This document shows, one piece after another, positions 16,335 through 24,566 of a stretch of DNA of 50,199 bases (positions are counted from its first letter, which is position 1; each line of letters starts with the position of its first letter). The notes under the pieces are model-generated. The model did not search any database. It saw only the letters and a program-made list of their open reading frames with translations, and had not been told where the DNA came from. The position numbers and the translations under genes were made by a program. Origin of the DNA: Acidimicrobiaceae bacterium (GTDB lineage Bacteria > Actinomycetota > Acidimicrobiia > Acidimicrobiales > Aldehydirespiratoraceae); assembly GCA_009845995.1 (NCBI GenBank), contig VXYK01000045.1, positions 1 to 50,199 on the forward strand, read 5' to 3'.

Positions 16335-18230
16335 ATGCGTTTGAAATCGTTCCGAGTGAAGAAGTTCCGGAACGTCGTGGATTCAGGTGAGATAGCGGTT
16401 GAAGATCAAGCGACCTGTCTCGTCGGAAAGAACGAGGCAGGAAAATCAGCCCTACTCGAAGCTCTGTACCTCTTCAATCCCGCCTACGAGGACACGTTCA
16501 ATGTCGACGAGCAGTATCCGCGGTGGCTCGCCGTGGAAGACCGGCGCGAGGGAGAACTCAACGATGCATCTCCTATCGCTGTCACGCTCGAACTCGAAGA
16601 CCACGAGTGGAGCGAGGCCATCGAGACTCTCGGCACAGACGTTCTGGGCAGTCGTAAACTGTCCGTCTCGAAGCGCTATGGAGGAGAGTTGAGCTGGACC
16701 CTCGAATTCTCCGAGGGACATGCCGTCAAGAACCTGTTGGCCGAGTTTCCGGCATCGGTTGCAACAGCGGTTAAAGATCAGGACACGTTGGACAGCCTCA
16801 AAGAGGCTCTGGAGTCCCTCACCTCTGACGAAAATGACACGGAACCAAGCGATGAAGATGTCGCTGCGGCCAACACAATCCTCGAGAATCTTAAGCTCCA
16901 CAACGCCGGCGTGCGGGAGCGGCTGATAGGCATCCTCAAACCTCACTTGCCAAAGTTCTTCCGATTCACTGAGTACTCGACGCTTCCTGGCCGGATCGAC
17001 CTAAGCAAATTGGTATCGGGCCGAGAGGAGGGACCGGGGCGTAACGACCTTCAGACCGCAAGAGCGCTGCTCGAACTCGCGGGCACACAACTCGACCAAC
17101 TGAAAAACGACGACTACGAATTGCGGCGCGGCGAACTCGAAGCCATTCAAATCGACTTGACTAACCAAGTCTTCGAGTACTGGAAGCAGAACACCGAGCT
17201 AAAAGTGGTCATCGACATCGACAAGGAAACTGTTAGAGAACCAAACGGCCAAACTGCTGTGGCGCGCTTCTTAGACATACGTCTAGAGGACAAGCGGACA
17301 GGATACTCCAACAACTTCTCACAGCGCTCTTCGGGATTCCAGTGGTTCTTCTCTTTCTTGGCGGCGTTCAGTCAGTTCGACTGCCAAGACGCTCCTGTGG
17401 TGTTGCTCGATGAACCAGCCCTTACTCTTCACGGCCGGGCCCAAGCAGACTTCCTTCGCTTCATCAACGAGCGGCTCGCTCCGGTCTCACCTGTGCTGTA
17501 CACCACCCATTCTCCATTCATGGTTGAGGCAGGTCATCTTGAGCGAGTGAGGATCGTTGAGGACCCGGGACCTCCCGACGGCGCGACTGCGACTGAGGAG
17601 GTACTGGCAACCGATCCTGACAGTCTCTTCCCGCTCCAGGCAGCACTCGGCTACGATATCGCGCAAAGTTTGTTCGTCGGTCCGAACAACCTCGTCGTTG
17701 AAGGCACATCCGACTTCATCTATCTCACGATCATGAGCCAACTGTGCGCTGCGTCGGATCGAACTCAGCTCGACGACTGCTGGCGTATACTACCGGCAGG
17801 CGGAGCGGGCAATATCGCAACTTTCGTCAGCCTTGTCGGCCCACACCTTGACGTTACGGTGTTGGCTGACTCGGACACGAAGGGGATGCAGAAAGTAAAG
17901 GGCATGATCAACCAAAACCTCCTCAAGGATCGCCGATTGATATACGTGAGCGAGGCGACCACTTCCCAGATCGCTGATATTGAGGACCTGTACACCGAAG
18001 GCGACTACCTCAAACTCTTCAACCAAACATTCGACACTTCGCTGAAAGTGAAGGATCTTCCCAGAGGTGACCGGATCGTCAAGCGACTCGAGCAGCAGCA
18101 GGGAAAGTACATACACGGCAAGGTCGCTGAGACCCTGCTCAGGAGCCATCCTGATATGAGCTTCACCGACACGACGCTTGACCGCTTCGCAACTCTAAAT
18201 GACAAACTCAACTCGACGATGGGCACATAA
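16335..18230 (+). CDS. OLD-family ATP-dependent endonuclease (AAA ATPase plus Toprim)
   Basis: A 631-residue protein with an SMC/RecF-like ATPase and a C-terminal Toprim nuclease. Walker A GKNEAGKS is at residues 31-38, the ABC-type signature region SQRSSGFQWFFSF near 332-344, Walker B VVLLDEPALTLH near 355-366 and the H-loop-like YTTHSPFMV shortly after. The Toprim signature glutamate is in NNLVVEGTSD (about residue 456) and the DxD in LADSDTKG (about 511-515). OLD nucleases act in phage defence, alone or with a UvrD-like partner (Gabija); no helicase adjoins this one. It borders an IS and an R-M pair, and its base composition looks less GC-rich by eye than the flanking genes. Confidence 0.88.
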   Translation: MRLKSFRVKKFRNVVDSGEIAVEDQATCLVGKNEAGKSALLEALYLFNPAYEDTFNVDEQYPRWLAVEDRREGELNDASPIAVTLELEDHEWSEAIETLGTDVLGSRKLSVSKRYGGELSWTLEFSEGHAVKNLLAEFPASVATAVKDQDTLDSLKEALESLTSDENDTEPSDEDVAAANTILENLKLHNAGVRERLIGILKPHLPKFFRFTEYSTLPGRIDLSKLVSGREEGPGRNDLQTARALLELAGTQLDQLKNDDYELRRGELEAIQIDLTNQVFEYWKQNTELKVVIDIDKETVREPNGQTAVARFLDIRLEDKRTGYSNNFSQRSSGFQWFFSFLAAFSQFDCQDAPVVLLDEPALTLHGRAQADFLRFINERLAPVSPVLYTTHSPFMVEAGHLERVRIVEDPGPPDGATATEEVLATDPDSLFPLQAALGYDIAQSLFVGPNNLVVEGTSDFIYLTIMSQLCAASDRTQLDDCWRILPAGGAGNIATFVSLVGPHLDVTVLADSDTKGMQKVKGMINQNLLKDRRLIYVSEATTSQIADIEDLYTEGDYLKLFNQTFDTSLKVKDLPRGDRIVKRLEQQQGKYIHGKVAETLLRSHPDMSFTDTTLDRFATLNDKLNSTMGT

Positions 18231-18243
18231 GAGGCTGGTCGCC

Positions 18244-18259
18244 GCGGTAGGACTACCGC
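18244..18259 (+). terminator. candidate hairpin after the OLD nuclease gene
   Basis: A perfect 6-bp stem GCGGTA/TACCGC with a 4-base loop lies 13 bases after the stop codon and is followed by AACTATTGTT, a weak U-rich tail. It could be a weak intrinsic terminator. Confidence 0.3.
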
Positions 18260-18267
18260 AACTATTG

Positions 18268-18438
18268 TTACAAGTCTAGGTCGGTGTCGAGTTCAAGGCA
18301 GCGACAGCCGCATCCACAGTAGAACCACAACTTTGTCCGTCTCCCCAGTCTGGCGCTTTCGGGGTTGTTGACGACCCACAATCCAATCCCTGACTTTTTG
18401 GGATCGTAAAAGGCGTGGGAAACTCTGGGCAAACTCTA
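18268..18438 (-). other. orphan reading-frame fragment at the IS left boundary
   Basis: Read on the minus strand, the frame from the IS edge to the TAA at 18270-18268 gives about 56 residues with protein-like character (HAFYDPKKSGIGLWVVNNP, then RRTKLWFYCGCGCRC and an acidic end). It has no start codon of its own because the IS end interrupts it. It may be the 3' end of a host gene cut by the insertion or simply chance; I do not recognise a family. Confidence 0.25.
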
Positions 18439-18440
18439 GT

Positions 18441-18453
18441 GGTGGTTGCGACA
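18441..18453 (+). repeat. IS30-like left terminal inverted repeat
   Basis: GGTGGTTGCGACA, the exact reverse complement of 19469-19481. It covers the transposase 3' end. Confidence 0.75.
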
Positions 18454-18454
18454 G

Positions 18455-19410
18455 CTGAGTGTAGATGTCTGCGGCTGATTTCCAGTTGTGGGGTTTGCGG
18501 GGCATCTCGTTGAGGTTGTCTGCGATGACTGCGAGGTGTGCGGGGTTGAGGTTCAAATCGCTGCCTTTGGGCAACCAGCGTCGCAGCAGCGCGTTGGTTT
18601 GCTCGTTGGTCAGGGGCGCTGCCACGGTGAGTGCGGGTCGCAGAAGAACACCTCGACGCCGGTTGCTTGTTCGATGGCGGCCCAGTGTGCCATCTCGCGG
18701 CCTTGGTCTGAGGTGAAGGTCTTGACCAGATACGCCGGTTGGCGCGCCAAAGCTGCTGTGACTGCTGTGGCTGTGGCGTGAGCGCCGTAGCTGTCGGGCA
18801 GCGGCACGACCAAAGCGTGTCGGCTGGTGCGTTCAACGAGGGTGGCCACCGCCGAGTCGTTGTTCTTGCCGATGACTTGGTCGCCTTCCCGGTGCCCCGG
18901 TTCGTCTCGGTTGTTGATGTGAGCAGGTCTTTGGTTCAGCGGCCGGTAGTCGCCCAGCGGCGGCCGTTTACCCTGTTGACAGCGGCTGAGCGGTTTGCGT
19001 CTGCGGCGACGGCTCGGCAGGCGCCGCCAACTGCCCGCTGCCAAGCCGCGCCTGCCCGTGGGGTCATAGCAGGCCCGATAGATCGTCTCCGCGCTGACTG
19101 CCATGTGCCCGGCGCGCAGATCAGCGCTGATCGCATGAGGAGACCAACACAACTTCAACCGCTCGGCCACAGCCTCCGCCAAACCAGAGTCCCCGACAAG
19201 CTTGCACATCTTGGGTCGCCGCGCCCGCGCATACGCCGCCGCGTCCGCGGCATCAGCCCGATACCGGCGCGGCCGCGGCCACGCGCCAACTCACGCTGGA
19301 CCTTCGATCGGTGCCTGCCCAACCACCGCGCTACCTGCCCGGGACCCAAACCCCGCTGCTGTCATCGCCTCGATCACAACACGCTCGCCAAAACACAAAC
19401 GCTGTGCCAT
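18455..19410 (-). pseudogene. IS30-family transposase, frameshifted
   Basis: Pieces in different frames reconstruct one DDE transposase. The ATG at 19410 gives MAQRLCFGERVVIEAM; the frame changes near 19350 to GQVARWLGRHRSKVQREL (the IS30 HTH), changes back near 19265 to RYRADAADAAAYARARRPK, and continues through AVSAETIYRACY, PGHREGDQVIG (first Asp) and FTSDQGREMA (second Asp) to CDPHSPWQRP, where a stop occurs near 18610. The last frame adds TNEQTNALLRRWLPKG (catalytic Glu) and PRKPHNWKSAADIY. All three catalytic acids survive but no single frame joins them. Confidence 0.85.
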
Positions 19411-19468
19411 ACTCAATACCTCCATCGGTTCGGTTGCCGACTGTTTCAACCGGCCAATTATGGCCGAA

Positions 19469-19481
19469 TGTCGCAACCACC
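19469..19481 (-). repeat. IS30-like right terminal inverted repeat
   Basis: TGTCGCAACCACC, the reverse complement of the left end. The in-frame ATG at 19468 lies on its edge, so the IS supplies possible start codons to the downstream restriction enzyme frame. Confidence 0.75.
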
Positions 19482-19503
19482 GATGGAGTCCGCCCTGATT
19501 CTG

Positions 19504-20565
19504 ATGACTTCCCCCAAAGATCTCCTCGAGTCTGCCCTGATTCGCGCCTCGGCCATTCGCCAAGCATTCATTGACATCTACGAGCCGCTTCTTCCCTACC
19601 GGGCCGAGCTTTTCTACCCAGATGACGAGCTCAGCGCTCTTTTTTCGGCCTCTATTGTGGACGAGGTACTTTCCGGACCAATTCGAAGTCGTTCAAAATC
19701 CGCGAAACAAATGGTCTCCAGAGCGATGGGTTACGAACCGCCTGCGTCATTCAGAAAAGAAAGGCCCAGGTTCCCCGGTCAAGATCTTGACGTATATGTT
19801 CAAGTAAGCGACAACCTGCAAATCTGGAACCAGGAGGTCTACCCCGAACGACGGTATGTCCTGATTCGGCCCGGCGAAGACGGGAAAGTCGAAGCGGTTC
19901 GTGTAGTCCGGGGGAAGCAACTCGCGCATTGGGACACAACCGGCACCCTCACCTCAAAGTTTCAGGCAAGCCGCGACCGCGGACACAGAGATTCGAAACT
20001 AGTCAGCCCGAATGACACAGCACACTTCGCTGGCGTGCTTCAGCCATCAGCCGTGCCAAAAACTGCCCTCGCTTCGCAGGGGTCTGGAAACGCACCAAAG
20101 CCGGGGAGCGTTCTTCCGATCGCCGAGATGTACAAAAGACTCCTACCGTTGATCGGACTACGACTGCCACCGACAGGTGCTGAACAAGACCGAGCGCGTG
20201 GCGAATCCTTACAAGAAGCAGTTTGCAAGGAGCTCGGACTTGGAGAATACAAGAATCATGGTCAATGGCCCGACATCGTGTCGCAGGCATTGGAAGTCAA
20301 ACTTCAGACATCGCGCACGATTGATCTGGGGCTCGTTCTGCCAACAGACGAATCAGCAGCGCCTGACCTACACCCGAAGCTAAGGCACTGCGACGCTCGG
20401 TACCTGATCGCATACGGCGATCTTGACGACGTTGGTGCCGCGACCATCACCGCGATTGTAGTCGCGACTGGGGAAGACTTTTTTCAGGAGTTCACTCAAT
20501 TCGGTGGTTTGGTGAAGAACACGAAGCGTCAGATTCGTCTACCGAGCAGACTGTTTGAGTCCTAG
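19504..20565 (+). CDS. putative Type II restriction endonuclease (PD-(D/E)XK)
   Basis: About 353 residues from the ATG at 19504; in-frame ATGs at 19468 and 19483 lie in or next to the IS end. The C-terminal half has a PD-(D/E)XK-like site: Pro256-Asp257 in QWPDIVSQALEVK, with Glu264-Val-Lys266, preceded by ESLQEAVCKELGLGEYKNHG. Similar proteins accompany gamma-class adenine methyltransferases as cognate endonucleases, and here the neighbouring gene, convergent and overlapping by 27 bases, is just such a methyltransferase. Recognition site unknown. The N-terminus may have been remodelled when the IS inserted: a 15-base near-repeat encodes ESALI twice (19486 and 19528). Whether it is still expressed is uncertain. 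Confidence 0.7.
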   Translation: MTSPKDLLESALIRASAIRQAFIDIYEPLLPYRAELFYPDDELSALFSASIVDEVLSGPIRSRSKSAKQMVSRAMGYEPPASFRKERPRFPGQDLDVYVQVSDNLQIWNQEVYPERRYVLIRPGEDGKVEAVRVVRGKQLAHWDTTGTLTSKFQASRDRGHRDSKLVSPNDTAHFAGVLQPSAVPKTALASQGSGNAPKPGSVLPIAEMYKRLLPLIGLRLPPTGAEQDRARGESLQEAVCKELGLGEYKNHGQWPDIVSQALEVKLQTSRTIDLGLVLPTDESAAPDLHPKLRHCDARYLIAYGDLDDVGAATITAIVVATGEDFFQEFTQFGGLVKNTKRQIRLPSRLFES

Positions 20566-22218
20566 CGCGGTCCACACCAGAGCATCAAGCCGATCGAGGT
20601 CCTCCGAGACCCGTAGCTCGCGGATCTTGTCCACGAGATCTCGCTTCGGCGCTGGAATAGGCAAACGCTCAATGTATTGCGTCATGAACCGACGTCGACC
20701 AGCGTACAGGTAGTTACCACACGCGGCGTCATAAAACCAGGTGCAAAAACTTGAGTTTCCAACGGCCGCTATGACTTCGGCAAGATCGTCGTCATCAACG
20801 ACCATCCAGTAGCAATCACCGTTAACGATTGATCCCGATCTATCGATAGCGAATCGGGGTACTTCCGCGATATCGGGAAAAACGATCTTCTGGCGCGACC
20901 ATAGCGCTGGTTTTTGCGGGACCCAGATCTCGAACCAGTTTCTGCTACCTTGCGTGACGTAAGTGCGACTCTCCAATCGAGCACGATGTTCGTTGAGATA
21001 TGCAGCTGCCCCCGGGAAATTGGCCAAGTTGACAGCTACTGCTCGACCTCCCTCGTCGCGGTGAGGGTAGAGGATTTCCCGTTCACCCGGCTGGGAAGAC
21101 CATGGCTGGATCTCGCGATGAGTGAGCAGAGGGTGAATCAGTTCCGTCTCAGGCTGTTGGAGGGCTGGCAGATCTCGCCAATCGGAGCGAATAAACACAG
21201 AATCCGCGGTCGTCTTGACTCCAACGCGGATCTTCCCCAAGGAACCCAGTTCTGTCGCATCTGAACTTCGTACAGTTCCAAAAATCTTCTTGGTTTCAAT
21301 GTCCATGGGGTTCCACGGACAAGCAGGTCCAGCTTCTTGATCCAGAAGACCGTTCCTAATCCGGAAAGAACGACATCCGTCACTGAACATACCGGACCGC
21401 CGATTTGTGAGAGCCTCCAAAATCGGTACGGGCCGACCGGGTACATCAACCTTCGCTCTCGCTTCGTATACCGACCGAAACGGTATCCGTTCGGAGCGTC
21501 TTGTGTCTTTGACGCGGGAGCCAGACACGATCACCGGCAAAACGGCGGCATCAAATAACTTCGTGTCCCCCAAGTCTACGATTTCGCTAATCTGGAGTTC
21601 CCGTAGCAGTAGGCCTCTCATCGAAGCGCCTGCACGGTTGGTCAGGAACTTGTTTGAACACAACAAGCCAAGGGCGCCTCCCGGCGACAGCGCCTGGATC
21701 ATGGCGACCGCGAAGGCATGGTATAGGTCGACTCGTCCCGCTAGGCCGAACCGTTCACCCAGCACCTTCGCAACGCTGGCACCCAGCGTTTGTGTTCGTA
21801 CGTATGGTGGGTTTGAGATTACGAGGTCAAAATCGAGGTGTTCGGAACTGTTGGGAACGTCGAACAGATCTACCGGGCCACTTTCGCAAGCAACTCGTTC
21901 AAGGAAATCAGCACAGACGAACTTTGTGTCTGCGACATCGGTAAGCCGAGCGGCTGCTTTCTCAAGAGCAGGCCCGTCAATGTCGTACCCTACAACCTGG
22001 TCGATCTCAATCCCGCGTTCTCGTGCGGTGGCTACAGCGGCGAGGAGTAGTTGGCCATCGCCACAAGCCGGATCCAAGATCCTGACGGATTGCTCCGTTC
22101 GGAGCGCGTCAAAAGCCTGGGACGCGAGAAAATCTGCGAGTGCAGGCGGCGTGTAGACGACTCCCCCGAGTTTCGTCGGGTTCGCTCGATGCCTGTCGGT
22201 AAGCGTAGCGGTTGTCAC
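20539..22218 (-). CDS. N6-adenine DNA methyltransferase (Type II, gamma class)
   Basis: A 559-residue methyltransferase that should protect host DNA at the site cut by the partner endonuclease. Start is GTG at 22218. The SAM motif DPACGDG lies at residues 49-55, the acidic cofactor residue in GYDID follows, and the catalytic NPPY at 136-139. LYHAFAVAMIQALSPGGALGLL and CSNKFLTNRAGASMRGLLL are motif V-VIII regions, and the second half is the target recognition domain typical of TaqI/Eco57I-like enzymes, ending GRRRFMTQYIERLPIPAP. AATGAT lies six bases before the GTG. Divergent from the MFS-ABC gene; tail-to-tail overlap with the endonuclease gene. Confidence 0.9.
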   Translation of the reverse strand: MTTATLTDRHRANPTKLGGVVYTPPALADFLASQAFDALRTEQSVRILDPACGDGQLLLAAVATARERGIEIDQVVGYDIDGPALEKAAARLTDVADTKFVCADFLERVACESGPVDLFDVPNSSEHLDFDLVISNPPYVRTQTLGASVAKVLGERFGLAGRVDLYHAFAVAMIQALSPGGALGLLCSNKFLTNRAGASMRGLLLRELQISEIVDLGDTKLFDAAVLPVIVSGSRVKDTRRSERIPFRSVYEARAKVDVPGRPVPILEALTNRRSGMFSDGCRSFRIRNGLLDQEAGPACPWNPMDIETKKIFGTVRSSDATELGSLGKIRVGVKTTADSVFIRSDWRDLPALQQPETELIHPLLTHREIQPWSSQPGEREILYPHRDEGGRAVAVNLANFPGAAAYLNEHRARLESRTYVTQGSRNWFEIWVPQKPALWSRQKIVFPDIAEVPRFAIDRSGSIVNGDCYWMVVDDDDLAEVIAAVGNSSFCTWFYDAACGNYLYAGRRRFMTQYIERLPIPAPKRDLVDKIRELRVSEDLDRLDALVWTALGLKQSAR

Positions 22219-22358
22219 TCGTCCATCATTCTATTCGGGTGTGACAACCGCCCCCTGTGACCCAAGCGAATTCAACAAAATCGCCAACTAGATACCCAAA
22301 ATGATGGTCGGCTAGAGTATCGCCGCTATGGGTCGCGCTTCGTCAAGGATGAACCTGA

Positions 22359-24566
22359 GTGGCTGACGAGCACGAAACACCACGCACGGCAGCCTCGCTG
22401 ACCGCAACCATGCTCGACGAAGAAGCCGCGCGCCAAAAATCCCAGGCCGAGCGATCCGAAGCCGTGCTTTTCGCCGATGACCTTCTGCCTGGAGTGGGCA
22501 CCGAAGAGATGGAGTTCAAAGAAGGCATCAAAAAAGGCGGTGTCTACACCTTCGGCGTGCTCCTGGCGCTCAACTCGATGGACGAGCTCGAAGGCGCCGC
22601 AATCAACATTCTCGGCCCCGACATCGCCGAGACCCTCAACGTCTCCGACGGCACGATCACCTTCATCTCGGTTGCCTCAGTAGCTTTCTTCGTGCTCGGG
22701 GCGGGACCCATGGGCTGGCTTGCCGACCGGATTCGGCGAGGCCCGATAGTTGGCGTCGCGAGCATGGCTTTCGCTGGATTCGCGGCCCTCAGCGGCCTGG
22801 CGATCAATGCCTTCATGCTCTTCTGGACCCGGTTCTTCACCGGCATCTCCAAGGCCAACACGATCACCGTTCACGCGACTCTGTTGGCCGACACTTACCC
22901 GATCGGTGTGAGGGGTCGCATTTTCGCGACCAACGCGGCCGTCGGCCGGGTTTTCAACGCGGCGAGTCCGATCCTGGTCGGCGGTATCGCGGTCGCTGTC
23001 GGGGGTGACGAAGGTTGGCGCTGGGCGTATTTGAGCCTCGGAATCCCCGTGGCCGTTCTCGCGGTGCTGGCTTTCGCTCTACCTGAACCGGAGCGGGGTC
23101 AGTGGGAGAAGAAGGACGTGTTGGGGCATTCGTTCGGCAAGGACTTGGCCGAAATCCCCATCTCAATCGGCGCTGCGTTCGCCCGCATCTGGCGAATCGA
23201 CACTATCCGCTACATGACAATGGCGATGGTCGCCATCGGTTTCGCGTTGTTTCCGGGCGCTTCCATCCAAAGCTTCTTCCTCGACGAGGAGTTCGGCCTG
23301 GACGCTCTGGAACGGGGGTTCGCCACCGCGCCGACCGGAGTGTTGATCGTCGCGTTCCTGCCGTGGATCGGCAAACGCTTCGACCAGACATTCAGAGAAG
23401 CCCCCGACAAGGCACTGCGGATTATGGGTCTGCTGCTGATTCCAGCCTCGATTCTCGTGCCGCTGCAGTATTCGATGCCCAACGTGTGGCTGTTCGTCGT
23501 GTTCGCAACATTGAACGGCACGTTCCTGGGTGCGGCTTTCTCGATGGTCCAGCCTTCGATCCAAAGCGTGGTCCCCTACCGCCTGCGGGGCATGGGCACC
23601 GCAATCGTCACCTTTTTCATGTTCGCCGGCGGTGGGGTCGCGGGAGGCCTTGTAAGCGCCTTTTTGCAGGACACTGTCGGGGAACGCGCCGCTATCACCT
23701 TCTTGACGATCGTGTTCATGCCGCTCGGCGGTTACTACATCATGAGGGGCTCGCACCGGGTACGGCACGACCTCTCACTGGTGGTTGAAGAACTCCGCGA
23801 GGAGCAGAGCTATCACGACCTGATCGATGCGGGAACCGACGTTCCGGTTATGCAGGTGAGTCACATCGACTTCAGTTACGGAAAAGTCCAAGTCCTGTTC
23901 GATGTGTCGTTCGACGTGCAACAGGGCGAGACTCTGGCGCTGCTCGGCACAAACGGGGCGGGCAAGTCAACGATCCTCAGGGTCGTTGCCGGCCTCGAAA
24001 CACCCGAGCGCGGCGTTGTGCGCTACCAGGGACGCACCGCAACCTTCGCGAGTCCCGAAACCAGAGGCCAGCTGGGCATCCAGATGCTCCCCGGCGGCCA
24101 GGGGATCTGGCCGTCGATGTCGATCGGCGACAACCTCACGATCGGGGCTTACAACTACCGCTCCGATGCTGCCGATGTACAACGCCGGATCGACCGAGTG
24201 CTGGAGATGTTCCCGGCATTGGCAGACCGCTTGTCGGAGCGCGCCGGCGACCTGTCCGGCGGGCAGCAGCAAATGCTCGCTCTGGCACGGGTCATGTTGC
24301 ACGAACCGGAATTGCTCATCATCGACGAACTCTCCTTGGGACTCGCTCCAACCGTCGTCCAAGAACTTCTTGAACACATAGACACGTTGCGCGCCGCCGG
24401 GCAGACAATGATCATCGTCGAGCAGTCGCTCAACGTGGCGCTGGCGGTTTCGGACCGAGCCATATTCTTGGAGAAGGGGCAGGTCCGCTTCGAAGGTTCC
24501 GCGCAGGAACTGGCGGCTCGTGACGATTTGGCCCGAGCAGTGTTCCTCGGGAAGGAAGGCGGCTGA
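22359..24566 (+). CDS. MFS transporter fused to LivF-type ABC ATPase
   Basis: A 735-residue two-part protein. Residues ~55-465 form a 12-helix major facilitator domain, with the loop 2-3 signature GWLADRIRRGPIVGV and a substrate-path helix FTGISKANTITVHATLLADTYPIGVRGR. Residues ~500-735 are a complete LivF-like ATPase: GTNGAGKS (530-537), LSGGQQQML (from 632), Walker B ending Asp656-Glu657, and IIVEQSLNVAL in the switch region. The first 50 residues are soluble and acidic. GTG start at 22359 with AAGGA nine bases before. The stop overlaps the next ATG as TGATG, so it is co-made with the LivH-LivM-LivG fusion and should supply that system's second ATPase. No frameshift separates the two parts. 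Confidence 0.9.
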   Translation: MADEHETPRTAASLTATMLDEEAARQKSQAERSEAVLFADDLLPGVGTEEMEFKEGIKKGGVYTFGVLLALNSMDELEGAAINILGPDIAETLNVSDGTITFISVASVAFFVLGAGPMGWLADRIRRGPIVGVASMAFAGFAALSGLAINAFMLFWTRFFTGISKANTITVHATLLADTYPIGVRGRIFATNAAVGRVFNAASPILVGGIAVAVGGDEGWRWAYLSLGIPVAVLAVLAFALPEPERGQWEKKDVLGHSFGKDLAEIPISIGAAFARIWRIDTIRYMTMAMVAIGFALFPGASIQSFFLDEEFGLDALERGFATAPTGVLIVAFLPWIGKRFDQTFREAPDKALRIMGLLLIPASILVPLQYSMPNVWLFVVFATLNGTFLGAAFSMVQPSIQSVVPYRLRGMGTAIVTFFMFAGGGVAGGLVSAFLQDTVGERAAITFLTIVFMPLGGYYIMRGSHRVRHDLSLVVEELREEQSYHDLIDAGTDVPVMQVSHIDFSYGKVQVLFDVSFDVQQGETLALLGTNGAGKSTILRVVAGLETPERGVVRYQGRTATFASPETRGQLGIQMLPGGQGIWPSMSIGDNLTIGAYNYRSDAADVQRRIDRVLEMFPALADRLSERAGDLSGGQQQMLALARVMLHEPELLIIDELSLGLAPTVVQELLEHIDTLRAAGQTMIIVEQSLNVALAVSDRAIFLEKGQVRFEGSAQELAARDDLARAVFLGKEGG

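Larger units (their letters stand above)
18441..19481 (-). mobile_element. IS30-family insertion sequence, degenerate (1041 bp)
   Basis: The element is bounded by a perfect 13-bp inverted repeat, GGTGGTTGCGACA at 18441-18453 and its complement at 19469-19481, and contains one transposase gene on the minus strand. The length, about 1.04 kb, is normal for IS30. An internal inverted repeat CGGCCA-ATTA-TGGCCG (19451-19466) lies upstream of the transposase start. No clear target-site duplication is visible in the flanks. It sits between the OLD nuclease and the restriction enzyme gene, 22 bases ahead of the latter's favoured ATG. The transposase has at least three frame changes, so the element is probably immobile. 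Confidence 0.8.

Noticed and set aside
16335..18230. Gabija (GajA) assignment for the OLD nuclease
   Set aside because: No GajB-type UvrD helicase lies next to it; the UvrD-like relic at 2057-4358 is 12 kb away, of a different type and broken.
18739..19503. Long plus-strand open frame running into the restriction enzyme gene
   Set aside because: The first ~250 codons are antisense to the IS30 transposase and lack any domain; the enzyme's own coding starts at or after the IS end.
22328..22366. 12-codon frame overlapping the start of the MFS-ABC gene, as a possible leader peptide
   Set aside because: No ribosome-binding site, no biased codons and no attenuator hairpin; more likely chance.
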